Positions 1 through 9,333 of a stretch of DNA of 64,000 bases are shown in pieces. The notes under the pieces were generated by a model. That model made no database searches and was not told the origin of the DNA. It worked only from the letters and a program-made list of their open reading frames with translations. The position numbers and the translations under genes are program-made. The stretch spans positions 62,001 to 126,000 of the forward strand of contig NZ_KE650771.1 of NCBI RefSeq assembly GCF_000447295.1, read 5' to 3'. The stretch is from Fischerella sp. PCC 9431 (lineage in GTDB: Bacteria; Cyanobacteriota; Cyanobacteriia; Cyanobacteriales; Nostocaceae). Position 1 is the stretch's first letter. The number at the start of each line of letters is the position of its first letter.

Positions 1-32
1 ATTCAAGTCGTCGTTGTTCCTAGCAACCAAAA

Positions 33-1427
33 ATGCCTAGCTTACTTGTGGATGTGCAAAATTTGCTTTCTGACTTACTTCAGCGCTATTCATCGCGGGT
101 AGATTATTTAATGATTCGCCTAGAAGAAGCTGAAGGTACAGATATATTTTTGCGTGGTGAGAAAGTCGAAACTCTCAGCGAAGCTATCTCCATTGGTGGA
201 CATATTCGTGCTGCTTATAAAGGTGGATGGGGGTTCAGCAGTTTCAACCGCTTGACAACAATTGCTGAACGCATCGAAGAAGCAATTGCTGCGGCGCGCA
301 TGGTTGGTGATGAACAAACTATACTAGCTCCCATCGAACCAGTGCAAGTTGTCTGTCAATTACCCTTAACAGGTACTAATCCCCGACATGTTTCCTTGAC
401 TCGCAAAAAAGAATTGTGCGATCGCTATTGTGATCTCCTCAAAAGTGTAGATGATCGCATCAGTAGCACCTCTGTACGCTACAGTGATACAAGTCAACGA
501 GTAATAATTACTACTAATGAAGGTGCTTTCATTGAACAATCTTGGGTAGATATGGAAATGCGTTTTGCTGCTACAGCCAGAGATGGTGATACTGTCCAAA
601 CTGGCAGAGAAACCATTGGTTCTCGCCAAGCTTTTGAAGAGTTAATGAATCTAGATACCCAAGTCAAAAGCGCTGCCCAAAGGGCAGTAGCAGCTTTAGC
701 GCTACCATCAGTTAAAGGTAACACCTACACCGTAGTTATTGATCCCATTCTCACCGGTTTATTTGTCCACGAAGCCTTTGGACATCTTTCAGAAGCAGAT
801 ATGGCTTACGAAAATCCAGATTTACTGGAAGTTATGACGATTGGACGCAGATTTGGCCCCAAAGAATTGCAAATTTTTGATGGTGCAGCTCCCATTGGAC
901 ACAGAGGTAGCTATTTATATGATGATGAGGGAACACCTGCAACAACTACGCAGCTGATTCAAGATGGAGTATTAGTCGGAAGATTGCATTCTCGCGAAAC
1001 CGCAGGGAAATTAGGGGAAGCAGCAACAGGTAATGCTCGATGTCTTAATTATAACTATACTCCTATTGTTCGCATGACTAATACATGGATAGAAAGAGGC
1101 AAAACACCTGTAGCAGATTTATTTAGTGGTATCAAAGAAGGAGTTTATGCTCGCAACTGGTTGGGTGGAATGACTAACGGTGAAATGTTCACCTTTAGCG
1201 CTGGGGAAGCTTGGATGATTAGAAATGGGCAAATAGCCGAACCAGTCAAAGATGTCACTCTTTCAGGAAACGTATTTCAAACTCTCACAGATATAGAAGC
1301 AGTTGGTAATGACTTTTACTGGGACGAATCCGGTGGTTGTGGTAAAGGTGGACAAAATGGTTTATCTGTAGGTTGTGGCGGGCCGAGTCTGCGAATACGT
1401 GATGTAGTCGTTGGGGGAGAAGCGTAA
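33..1427 (+). CDS. tldD: TldD-type metalloprotease subunit
   Basis: 464 aa, close to the usual TldD length. The zinc-binding HExxxH motif is H246-E-A-F-G-H251, followed by LSEAD, which is the TldD hallmark. TldD pairs with TldE/PmbA to form a heterodimeric protease that degrades unstructured peptides and matures some peptide products in other bacteria. The partner gene tldE is also in this window (35246-36562, same strand) but about 34 kb away, so the two are not in one operon here. The start is ATG at 33; upstream sequence is outside the window, so operon context on that side is unknown. The stop codon lies inside the left arm of an inverted-repeat element. Confidence 0.95.
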   Translation: MPSLLVDVQNLLSDLLQRYSSRVDYLMIRLEEAEGTDIFLRGEKVETLSEAISIGGHIRAAYKGGWGFSSFNRLTTIAERIEEAIAAARMVGDEQTILAPIEPVQVVCQLPLTGTNPRHVSLTRKKELCDRYCDLLKSVDDRISSTSVRYSDTSQRVIITTNEGAFIEQSWVDMEMRFAATARDGDTVQTGRETIGSRQAFEELMNLDTQVKSAAQRAVAALALPSVKGNTYTVVIDPILTGLFVHEAFGHLSEADMAYENPDLLEVMTIGRRFGPKELQIFDGAAPIGHRGSYLYDDEGTPATTTQLIQDGVLVGRLHSRETAGKLGEAATGNARCLNYNYTPIVRMTNTWIERGKTPVADLFSGIKEGVYARNWLGGMTNGEMFTFSAGEAWMIRNGQIAEPVKDVTLSGNVFQTLTDIEAVGNDFYWDESGGCGKGGQNGLSVGCGGPSLRIRDVVVGGEA

Positions 1428-1641
1428 TATCACGTCCGCTTGAACACTTATACTATCCGTTGGGGTCAGTAATTGGTAGTTGGTAAAACCAATGACTAAC
1501 AGCGAAGCATAATATCGTCAGCAATTAGCCGAACTTGATATGAATGGTCTTTGGCGATCGCATAATTAGCAACTTGGGTTAATACCCAATTATTCATTCC
1601 TCAACTAATAATATAAGTGTTCAAGCAGACATGATACTATT
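1425..1641. repeat. MITE-like element with about 32-bp imperfect inverted repeats
   Basis: The arm at 1425-1456 and the reverse complement of 1608-1639 agree at about 28 of 32 positions (shared core gcttgaacacttata). The roughly 215-bp unit has no coding capacity. It fills the gap between the tldD stop and the proX remnant, and its left arm contains the tldD stop codon. A partial match to the arm (gcggacatgatac) occurs at 29565-29580, so the family may be dispersed in the genome. Confidence 0.6.
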
Positions 1642-1895
1642 AACCTGAAGCTTTTCTGGCTTCTTCAACCCTGCCATCAAATAAATCTTGATAATTCTTA
1701 ACCTACTCTTGGGCATTGTAACGGATATCTGCGATACTATCGTCACCTTCCTTAAGCAGTTGGTTTTGGGCATTGATATCGTCAACCGGAATCTGAATTA
1801 GTTCAATTAGCCAAAAATTCCTTATTAGCTACAATTCGTATATTATCAATAGGAAAACCGAGATTTTTCCCATCAAAAGAGATAGCTTTATCCTT
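1640..1895 (-). pseudogene. proX-like remnant (glycine betaine/proline ABC transporter binding protein, C-terminal part)
   Basis: Reading the minus strand gives, in two frames, KAISFDGKNLGFPIDNIRIV, then ANKEFLAN, then IELIQIPVDDINAQNQLL, DDSIADIRYNAQE, a TAG stop, and VKNYQDLFDGRVEEARKASG. This resembles the C-terminal end of ProX-type glycine betaine/proline substrate-binding proteins as I remember them. One frameshift (near 1815) and one in-frame TAG make it non-functional. No transporter partner genes are nearby. The family call is moderate; that it is decayed coding DNA is clear. Confidence 0.5.
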
Positions 1896-1896
1896 T

Positions 1897-2168
1897 CGCG
1901 ATCGACCTTTAACGCTGCAACAACTTAGCAATAGCGCCTTATCTTATGGCTTTCAAGATATTTTTGGCTTAAGTCCAATGGCTTATATTAAGATTCAACG
2001 ACTCAATGGAGCAAACAAAGCCTTAAAACATACTGAACTTAACACAACAACGTTGATGCAGGTTGCTCACCAGTGGGAATTTTGGAGTGCTGGACATTTT
2101 TCAGAGATTACAAAAAAATGTTTGATGAGTTACCATCAAAAACACTGTCAGCGTTATATATGGGGTAA
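1897..2168 (+). pseudogene. AraC-family regulator remnant (C-terminal DNA-binding part)
   Basis: The frame starting at 1897 reads RDRPLTLQQLSNSALSYGFQ, then DIFGLSPMAYIKIQRLN, typical of an AraC helix-turn-helix domain, and continues to AHQWEFWSAGHFS. At about 2103 the reading frame shifts: the +2 frame continues the family pattern as RDYKKMFDELPSKTLS and stops at 2168. The N-terminal effector domain is missing. An open frame from an internal ATG (1978-2190) reads across the frameshift and is not a real gene. It lies head to head with the proX remnant, suggesting that a larger locus has been deleted. Confidence 0.8.
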
Positions 2169-2206
2169 CAAAGCGTTCTTAATCCCTTAGTGGTGAGGGT
2201 GTTTAA

Positions 2207-3925
2207 ATGCCAAATTTCAAAAATAATGCGACACGTGGATTCTTACAACCTAGACGCAAAAAACTATTTTTCATCCAAAATTGGATTGGGTGCTTCTCTA
2301 TTGGTTTTGCGATCGCCACCTGTTTGATACCAACTCTCATTCCCGCTCCTGTGTTGAGTGCAGAACGCTTAACCTTATCTTATGGTCTTTTGGAGCGTTC
2401 AATTCCAGTTGAATCTTTAGAAAATTACGCCTGGACAGGTAAAATAGATGACGATTTAGCTGCGTATTTTCAGTATGCACCTAAAGAACGACTACAGCAG
2501 CTGAAAGAAGTATTGTTGACTCCTATTCCCTTAAATGTGGTACAAGTTTCACAGTTTCTCTATACACCCATAGGCGAGAGATTGCTAGAAAATTTAGCAA
2601 CAGTGATTGAGGGTGATAGTCGGGCTACTGGTTTCTACGGAATTCGCGCAGCATTAATTTTAGCTGCGGCTGAACCGGAAGGCTTTACTTTATTAAATGT
2701 ACTAAGGAAATTTCCTTCAAGTGAGATTTCGATTAATTTAGTCCGCGCCCTAGAGTTAACCAACCTAGCCCAGAATTTTTTAAACCAGACTCAACAAGCG
2801 ATCGCACAGATTGAAAAACAAGCGAGTCAAGAAGTAACAACGGATTCCGCAGAGAATACCAACACTACTATCAACTTACTGCAACCAGGACCTTATAAAT
2901 GGCAAAAGCAACCCATTATCCTCAATGACGCCTCTCGGAATCGTACATATCCGGCGGATATTTACTTACCAGAAATTTCTAGTCCTAGACCAGTAATTGT
3001 CATCTCCCACGGACTCGGTTCTGATCGAACCAGCTTTGTTTACTTAGCCGAACATTTAGTTTCCTATGGATTTGTAGTTGCAGTTCCAGAACATCCTGGT
3101 AGCAATGCAGCGCAATTGCAAGCCTTATTATCAGGTAGATCAGCAGAGATTACCAGCCCCAGAGAATTTATTGATCGACCTCTAGATGTGAAGTATCTGT
3201 TGGATCAACTCAGTAAGCTTTCCCAATCTAATCCAATTTTTCAAGGACGCTTAAATTTGGAACAAGTAGGTGTGATTGGTCAATCTTTTGGAGGCTACAC
3301 AGTTTTAGCATTAGCAGGCGCACCGCTTAATTTTCCCCAAATCCAAAAAAGTTGCCCACCTTCACAAGATACCCTGAATGTCTCACTTTTACTTCAATGC
3401 TTGACTGCGGGATTACCCTTAACTAATCAGTATGATTTGTCTGATTCACGCATTAAAGCAGCGATCGCCATTAATCCAGTTGATAGCATTGTTCTTGGTA
3501 AAGACAGCCTCAGTCAAATCAAAATTCCGGTGATGATTGTCAGTAGTAGCAACGATACAGCAGCTCCGCCTTTACCTGAACAAATTCAACCTTTTACTTG
3601 GTTAACAACTGCCAATAAATATTTAGCATTAATCACTAATGGTACACACTTTTCGACAATTGCAGAATCACCAAACTCTGCCATCCCAGTACCAGAACAA
3701 GTAATCGGCCCAAATCCAGCTTTAGCACAACGCTACGTTAAATTTTTAAGTCTACCTTTTTTCCAAACTTATGTTGCTAATCAGCAAAACTACCTGCCTT
3801 ATTTAAATGCAAATTATATTAACAAAGTTAGTCAGCAACCATTACCACTATCATTAGTGCGATCGCTCAATCTGAATACTAATAATACTTCCCAAGTCCA
3901 GATCAGTAGTAAGAGTAACAAATAA
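2207..3925 (+). CDS. secreted alpha/beta hydrolase with N-terminal DUF1400 domain
   Basis: 572 aa. A signal-peptide-like segment (about residues 26-46, ending PAPVLSA) suggests export. Residues about 50-200 match the cyanobacterial DUF1400 domain that precedes dienelactone-hydrolase/lipase-like folds. The hydrolase part shows the oxyanion region ISHGLGSD, the nucleophile elbow GQSFGG (Ser360), a likely acid at Asp450 (SSNDTAAPP) and a likely base at His481 (NGTHFS). The substrate is unknown; related proteins are often labelled lipase or platelet-activating-factor-acetylhydrolase-like. The gene stands alone: the upstream neighbour is a pseudogene and downstream genes are on the other strand. 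Confidence 0.85.
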   Translation: MPNFKNNATRGFLQPRRKKLFFIQNWIGCFSIGFAIATCLIPTLIPAPVLSAERLTLSYGLLERSIPVESLENYAWTGKIDDDLAAYFQYAPKERLQQLKEVLLTPIPLNVVQVSQFLYTPIGERLLENLATVIEGDSRATGFYGIRAALILAAAEPEGFTLLNVLRKFPSSEISINLVRALELTNLAQNFLNQTQQAIAQIEKQASQEVTTDSAENTNTTINLLQPGPYKWQKQPIILNDASRNRTYPADIYLPEISSPRPVIVISHGLGSDRTSFVYLAEHLVSYGFVVAVPEHPGSNAAQLQALLSGRSAEITSPREFIDRPLDVKYLLDQLSKLSQSNPIFQGRLNLEQVGVIGQSFGGYTVLALAGAPLNFPQIQKSCPPSQDTLNVSLLLQCLTAGLPLTNQYDLSDSRIKAAIAINPVDSIVLGKDSLSQIKIPVMIVSSSNDTAAPPLPEQIQPFTWLTTANKYLALITNGTHFSTIAESPNSAIPVPEQVIGPNPALAQRYVKFLSLPFFQTYVANQQNYLPYLNANYINKVSQQPLPLSLVRSLNLNTNNTSQVQISSKSNK

Positions 3926-4266
3926 TCTCAAATATGCCCAAATCACAAGTTTGTAGTGAGTGCTTCAGCACTCATAACCATACGACTAAGGGTAAACTAA
4001 AAGACAAAATCTGTTGAAGACATTAGAAAAAATAGGCGATCGCTATTCATCCAAAGATGATTTATAAAAGCCTTAAAAGACGCATTTTCCTGCTTTGCAA
4101 CAGATGGTTTGGGTCAGTCTGCGCCCCAAGAACAGCTAGATTGCAAGTTCTGCAACGCCAACTTATCCTATTCTTGGCGTTGCATGATTGCAGGATGATT
4201 TGAGAATTTGCATCCAAAGATAATTACTGCGTCTTCATCTAAATTATCCTATTATTCAACAACGCC
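3926..4266. other. intergenic region with palindromes
   Basis: No gene is seen. It holds half of a dispersed repeat (gtttgtagtgagtgcttcag at about 3949) and a strong hairpin at 4151-4184 (TGCAACGCCAA / TTGGCGTTGCA). The hairpin lies between two converging genes and could end transcription from either side, though it has no clear T-run. Confidence 0.45.
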
Positions 4267-4851
4267 CTATTCTTCACTCGTAGATGTTGATTGGCTTGTA
4301 GTACCATGCAGCTTGATAAAACTATCAAATGCATACCATGCCAACACATACCAGGGAATAACTTCTAATTGCAAACCTTTAGTAAGTAACTGGCGAATGG
4401 AAAGGGTAGCAAGTCCTATGGGCATAATGATTCGCAAGTCAATTAAACCCTTAGTTGCATCGTTAACTCGATTATTCAAATCAACAATCGAGTTTGATAC
4501 TCCTGCTGCTGCTTCAGATTTTCCACCTGTAATATCAGCAAAAATAATCCCTAAATCAGATAGAGTTGCCAGAACGTTTTTGAAACTTTCATCGTCGCGA
4601 TTGTGCTGGATGGTAATACTTCCCTGATGCACATTCATCCGCACATCATTGATATTAGGGTTTCCCTGCAAAGCTTTAGCGAGGCGTTGCATTTCTTCCT
4701 TTTGACGATGGGAATGAGCAACTCGCAAACGTAACCTACCTGGAGTATTACTAACAATTTTTGTCAGTATTGATTTAGGTCGTCTTTTAATGATTTTGTC
4801 TGACATTGTTCTTGGCATCTGAGTGAGACTGCCATTACCATTTTTCAACAC
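4267..4851 (-). CDS. HMA-like domain membrane protein, single domain
   Basis: 194 aa. Residues about 30-100 form an HMA-type ferredoxin-like fold with the conserved PGRLRLRV start but no CxxC metal site (the HMA_2-like family). The C-terminal half has one or two hydrophobic stretches (about 135-185: RIIMPIGLATLSI and VIPWYVLAWYAF), so it is probably membrane-attached. It is the last gene of the minus-strand cluster 10539-4267 that includes a P-type ATPase, and probably works with it. Biochemical role unknown; a scaffold, metallochaperone or storage-organelle role is inference only. Confidence 0.7.
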   Translation of the reverse strand: MLKNGNGSLTQMPRTMSDKIIKRRPKSILTKIVSNTPGRLRLRVAHSHRQKEEMQRLAKALQGNPNINDVRMNVHQGSITIQHNRDDESFKNVLATLSDLGIIFADITGGKSEAAAGVSNSIVDLNNRVNDATKGLIDLRIIMPIGLATLSIRQLLTKGLQLEVIPWYVLAWYAFDSFIKLHGTTSQSTSTSEE

Positions 4852-5019
4852 GTAACCACTCTCCTTGAGTAATTACAAATTTTCTTCCTATTGAATAGGT
4901 TTAATCCAAAATCGTTCGACTGAGGCTCACGACGAAGTATAAAATCCAAAATTGTTAAAGGGCGAAAGTGAAAAACTTTGCTTTTCCCTTTGCCCTTTAG
5001 ACTTTACCCAACAAGCGTG

Positions 5020-5316
5020 TTATGCACCATTGTCGGATATATTATCAGCAGCTTCAACAGCTGGCAGTTGCTTAGATTCAGCAAGTTCTGCTCTGGCTTC
5101 AGCTACCATGTCTTCCCAACTTTCGCCTAATTCTGCAAAAGCTCCTTTGCTCTTTTCATAAAGAACAAGTCCACCTTTGATTAAAGATTTAGCGATTGGT
5201 TTACCAACTCCTGCTACTACTGGAATCACAACAGGTGCTAAAATGACTGCACCAATACCTGCAATAATTCCGGGTGCGCCAGCATCTTCTACAAAGTCAG
5301 TAATTTTCGGTGCCAT
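5020..5316 (-). CDS. small glycine/valine-rich membrane protein, DUF5132-like
   Basis: 98 aa. Residues about 12-48 are a long apolar Gly/Ala/Val/Ile/Pro stretch (GIIAGIGAVILAPVVIPVVA), followed by GKPIAKSLIKGGLVLYEKSK and an acidic amphipathic tail. This is the pattern of DUF5132 proteins, which I recall beside HMA_2-type proteins and P-type ATPases. It sits 133 bp downstream of the ATPase and 168 bp upstream of the HMA-like gene, same strand. It has no catalytic motif; it could be a membrane-shaping or partner subunit. Confidence 0.65.
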   Translation of the reverse strand: MAPKITDFVEDAGAPGIIAGIGAVILAPVVIPVVAGVGKPIAKSLIKGGLVLYEKSKGAFAELGESWEDMVAEARAELAESKQLPAVEAADNISDNGA

Positions 5317-5449
5317 TTATTTATTAACCTCACGTGAATTGAACTTTCTATTAAAACCTCTAACCTTAATTCATTTGAGATGGATATTTCATCTTGCTGT
5401 CGATAGAGATTTTGAATTTTGTTTGTATTTCACAAGCAACAACCAACTT

Positions 5450-7684
5450 TTAAACATTTGTTGGTTTGAGAAGTGGACGTAAACCATTGACTCCCGCAAC
5501 AACTGTGGAACCGTTGTTAACTACTGTTGCTGCTAAAGGATTCAGCCCAAAGAATACGGCTACCATCAAAGCAGCTAAGTTAGGAATGGCAATAATGCCC
5601 GTATTTTGCTGAATTAATTGCTTGGTTTGGCGAGCGATCGCGATCGCTTCTAGTAAGCCATGCAAATCATTGTGCATCAGTACCACGTCTGCTGTTTCAC
5701 GAGCAATATCGGAACCGTTGGCGAAGGAAACGGAAACATCGGCGTATGCTAAGGCAGGTGAATCATTGATGCCATCACCAACAAATGCAACTGTTTTGCC
5801 TTGTTCGTGTAATTCACGGACAACTGTTGCTTTTTGCTCAGGAAAAGCTTCGGCGTGGGTATGACTTGGGGCAATGCCAAGCTGTGCGGCTACGGCATTA
5901 GCAGTCTGCTGGTTGTCTCCGGTGAGCATGTGTACTTCCACATTTTCTACCGTTAACAGTCTGCTAATGACTTCGCGGCTTTCAGGACGCAATAAGTCAC
6001 TATACTCTATTATACCTAAAAGTTGACCGTTGCTGCCAACATAAATTGCCGAAGCCGGTTTTTTATGTCCCTCTAAGCTGGACATATCTATTTCTTGAAG
6101 ATGCAGGAAACGTTCACTACCCACAAAAACTGTGTCACCGTCGATCTCTGCTTTCACACCTAAGCCTAGCTGATAGTCCCACTTGCTACGTGGTAACATC
6201 TCAACTTTGTGAGCTTCGGCATAGCGCATGACTGCTTCTGCAACTGGGTGAGTTAGACGCTGTTCAGCAGTTGCAGCTAGTTGCAGCACTCTCAGAGAAG
6301 AGACGGCAGGATTAAGACTTTCCACACCAACAACAGCTGCTTCACCTTGAGTAAGCGTACCAGTTTTATCAAAGATAATGGTATCTACCTGTGCCAGTTG
6401 CTCTAGCGCTCTACCACTGCGGATCAGAACACCACGTTTTGCGGCATAGGTAAGAGCTGCCAAAACAGTTGTGGGTACAGATACCCGAATCCCGGTGGCA
6501 AAGTCCAGAGTCAGGACACTGGCGGCTCTGGCTGGGTTGCGAGTCAGGGCAAATACTGCTGCGCCTAGTAACAAAGTTGGCAATACTGTTTTTTGTGCTA
6601 CCGTGGCTGCATGGTTTTCCATACGGGTATCGTGGACGGGAGCTTGCTCCATTAACTGGAGGCTCTTGCCAGCACGTGTATCATTGCCGACTCGTTCTGT
6701 CAAAATATACATGCGTCCTTCTCGTACCAAGGTAGAAGCGAAGACGTTTTGTCCCTTGGTTTTGAATATAGGTACGGACTCGCCAGTCAGTTTTTGTTCA
6801 TCCAGCAGCGCTTTCCCTCGCAAGATTGTACCGTCAACAGGGACTTGTTCTCCTGGATAGACAATGACGATATCGCCGCATTGCACTTCCTGAATCGGTA
6901 TTTGTTGTTTTTCTCCATCTCGTTCTACCCAGGCGAATTGTCCCAGGGAACTGAGCAGATCTAAAGTTTGCTGTGCGGAACAACGAGCTGTGCGATCGCG
7001 AATCTTTTCACCGATATCAATTAAACTCAGCATTAATGCTGGTGCAAGAAATCTACCTTGGATTGTCGTAATGGCGATCGCAATCAAATCCAAAAAGTCA
7101 ATATTTAGTTTTCGCTCTAGTATAATTCCTTTCCAAGCGCGTTGGAGAACAGGCAAGGTAGCAAGAGAAATGGTTCCTACCATCAAAATCGGCGGAATGG
7201 TTAAGCCCAATGGACCACCCAGCATAGCCAAAGCAGTAGCAGCACCAGAAAGCTGTAATCCAGGCCAAGATGTCTGTGTTTCTTTCGTGATTTTTTGCGT
7301 TGTTGGTTTTAAAACCACAACTTCTGCTGCGGATTGAAATACATGGCCTAAATGATGACGCAGCTTAAATTCTGAAACTGTTTTGGGGTTATAAGTAACT
7401 GCAACCGATGCAGCAATTGGCTTGAGTCGAAAGGATGTGACTAACGCATCTGCTTCTAGCAGAACTTGGAGGCGCTTTGCGTAGTCTGGATTATGACGCA
7501 AGCGAGGTACTCGTAACCGTATTCTTCCCGGAATTGTATGGACAACAGTATAGTCTACTTTGGGAAGATGGGTGCGTGAATGTCCCTTATATTCGATAAA
7601 ATGGGCTTTCCCATGCTTTGGGGTCAAATTCAATTGGGAAACTTGACCTGCGGAGGATGGTAGACCCACCTTAACTTGTACCAT
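5450..7684 (-). CDS. heavy-metal-type P-type ATPase with HMA-like N-domain and no CPC motif
   Basis: 744 aa. Residues about 45-120 are an HMA-like domain (PGRIRLRVP) without CxxC. The ATPase core is intact: actuator TGES at 300-303, phosphorylation site D439-KTGT, HP at 479-480, GDGIND at 636-641. The sixth-helix metal motif, CPC in Cu/Zn/Cd pumps, is replaced by D394-F-A-T-G with P404 four turns on; the last helix carries NNGST (723-727). The protein has almost no cysteine. This fits the divergent P1B group that I recall as CtpC/ferrosome-type rather than copper or zinc exporters, so iron or manganese is a more likely cargo than copper. Neighbours are HMA-like proteins, which supports a shared metal function. 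Confidence 0.85.
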   Translation of the reverse strand: MVQVKVGLPSSAGQVSQLNLTPKHGKAHFIEYKGHSRTHLPKVDYTVVHTIPGRIRLRVPRLRHNPDYAKRLQVLLEADALVTSFRLKPIAASVAVTYNPKTVSEFKLRHHLGHVFQSAAEVVVLKPTTQKITKETQTSWPGLQLSGAATALAMLGGPLGLTIPPILMVGTISLATLPVLQRAWKGIILERKLNIDFLDLIAIAITTIQGRFLAPALMLSLIDIGEKIRDRTARCSAQQTLDLLSSLGQFAWVERDGEKQQIPIQEVQCGDIVIVYPGEQVPVDGTILRGKALLDEQKLTGESVPIFKTKGQNVFASTLVREGRMYILTERVGNDTRAGKSLQLMEQAPVHDTRMENHAATVAQKTVLPTLLLGAAVFALTRNPARAASVLTLDFATGIRVSVPTTVLAALTYAAKRGVLIRSGRALEQLAQVDTIIFDKTGTLTQGEAAVVGVESLNPAVSSLRVLQLAATAEQRLTHPVAEAVMRYAEAHKVEMLPRSKWDYQLGLGVKAEIDGDTVFVGSERFLHLQEIDMSSLEGHKKPASAIYVGSNGQLLGIIEYSDLLRPESREVISRLLTVENVEVHMLTGDNQQTANAVAAQLGIAPSHTHAEAFPEQKATVVRELHEQGKTVAFVGDGINDSPALAYADVSVSFANGSDIARETADVVLMHNDLHGLLEAIAIARQTKQLIQQNTGIIAIPNLAALMVAVFFGLNPLAATVVNNGSTVVAGVNGLRPLLKPTNV

Positions 7685-8007
7685 TGCTTCTCTCTCATAA
7701 AAAAATATTGGTGAACATTAGACTTCTTGCAGAAGTCGGGGGAAGGGTTATACCATTTTGGATTGGGAAACTCTTTGTGCATAAGAGTTCTGTCAGTTTA
7801 TCTGTCCCATTCTTTTTTCAAATTGGTATGAAAGGAATTGAAAAATCCTTTCCCCTTTAACCTGCAAAGAGGTTTATTGGTGACGAGAAGATAGTTCGTA
7901 GTCAGGACTTTAGTCCTTATTGAGCGCTAAAGCGCTCACTACAAACAGTGTCTTCAAGTTTGTATTTGGTTATTGGTTGAAAATTCCTGCTTTTGGGTTT
8001 TTTGCAG
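7685..8007. other. intergenic region: MITE-like copy plus dispersed inverted repeat
   Basis: The 323-bp gap between the ATPase gene and the three-domain HMA gene holds a MITE-like copy at about 7747-7830 (ends ttatacca and aattggtat) and a dispersed inverted-repeat pair at 7889-7952 (cgtagtcaggactttagtcc and gcgctaaagcgctcactac). A promoter for the ATPase may lie here; none was clearly identified. Confidence 0.55.
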
Positions 8008-9318
8008 TTATGCAACTGCTACATCACTAGCAGATTGCAGCAGATTTGCTAAATGCGATATTGCAGCTTCCAAAACACTGCGATCAGAATCTCTGGTGTT
8101 AGCTTTCACCGCAGATTTGTAATTTATGACTATTGATCCTGCTGCACGGTTAACTCGTTCGCCAATGACTGTTGGGTCTGCTTTTAATAAAGCCTCTAAG
8201 CACTGCACATATTGGGGATCACGAGTGATCCGAGGCACGTGAAAACGAATTCTTCCCGGAATGACGTGAGCAATCTTATATGCTACTTTGTTAGCTGGCT
8301 GCTTTGGTTTGTGTTCTGTTTTCTGGGGAAGCACAGCAGAATCCGGGCGAGACGAAGACGCTGGTAGGATTTTTGTCGTAGATAAACAAGAACTCTGGTT
8401 TCCACCTTTGTGAATTTCGGAGGATGCTTGCTTATTTATGCTTACTTGGGGCAAGTTTCTACTAGGTAGAAATTTGCATTCTGTAATTGTTGCAACTGCA
8501 ATTTCTTGAACAGCAGTAGCGTTAAAACGTCTTGTAGCCGGAGGATGGGAAGATGCAGAAAGAACTGGTAATTTCTCCTGATCTCGTTTTTGTACATTTT
8601 CTCTTTGGTTAACTGTTAGGTATGAATTCGTTGGTTGTATCTTTACTGGCTGTTCTTTACCAGATTGAATCAGATTAACTAGATGCGATCGCATCTCATA
8701 ATCTGACATAACTCCAGATTTGTAGATTACCACAATAGACGCAGCAGTGATATTTATTTGCACCTTCGTAACCAAAGCCTCTGCTTTCAACAACTTTACA
8801 AGACGCTCTTGATATTTTTCATCTCTGGAAATGCGAGGAACGCAAAACCCGACTTGTCCTGGCATTGCATAGGTAATGCTGTAAGCTTCTTTTACCTGTT
8901 CAAGTTGAGTAAACTTGATCTGTCCACTTTGTCTTTGACTAGTTTGGGAGTCAGAATTTCCTGGTTGAATCGTGACTGGCTCTTGTGCAGCAGACTGAAT
9001 CAGATGAGTGAGGTGCGATCGCATCTTTTCATCTGTTATTTCTCCAGTGTTGTAAGTCACTACCACAGATGCAGCAGTACTATTGATTTGCACATTTGTA
9101 ACTAAAGTTTCTGCTTTTAGTAACTTTTCCAGTCGTTCCACATATCTAGAATCTCTGGAAATCCGAGGAATGCATAATCCCACTTGTCCTGACATTGCAT
9201 AGGTAATGCTGTAGACTTCCTGGGGCGATTTCTGCTCAGTGTGATCAGTCTGCTGCGTAACTTTTACCTGGGTTTTTTTTTCTGGGGTAGATACCAGTCG
9301 TAGTATCAATCCAACCAT
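8008..9318 (-). CDS. protein with three HMA-like domains
   Basis: 436 aa built of three HMA-like repeats at about 36-105, 143-215 and 345-430, joined by polar, low-complexity linkers. Repeats 1 and 2 are close copies even at DNA level and have lost the arginines of the usual GRIRLRVPR start: they read GQVGLCIPRI and GQVGFCVPRI, each gaining a cysteine. Repeat 3 keeps GRIRFHVPRI. No transmembrane helix is evident, so it may be cytoplasmic or bound to an organelle surface. It is 15 bp downstream of the two-domain gene (9334-10539) and surely cotranscribed with it. Function unknown. Confidence 0.7.
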   Translation of the reverse strand: MVGLILRLVSTPEKKTQVKVTQQTDHTEQKSPQEVYSITYAMSGQVGLCIPRISRDSRYVERLEKLLKAETLVTNVQINSTAASVVVTYNTGEITDEKMRSHLTHLIQSAAQEPVTIQPGNSDSQTSQRQSGQIKFTQLEQVKEAYSITYAMPGQVGFCVPRISRDEKYQERLVKLLKAEALVTKVQINITAASIVVIYKSGVMSDYEMRSHLVNLIQSGKEQPVKIQPTNSYLTVNQRENVQKRDQEKLPVLSASSHPPATRRFNATAVQEIAVATITECKFLPSRNLPQVSINKQASSEIHKGGNQSSCLSTTKILPASSSRPDSAVLPQKTEHKPKQPANKVAYKIAHVIPGRIRFHVPRITRDPQYVQCLEALLKADPTVIGERVNRAAGSIVINYKSAVKANTRDSDRSVLEAAISHLANLLQSASDVAVA

Positions 9319-9333
9319 TGCTTTCCTCCCTCC

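Noticed and set aside
1978-2190. 70-aa open frame taken as a gene
   Set aside because: It is a piece of an AraC regulator read past a frameshift; upstream and downstream frames show the rest of the domain.
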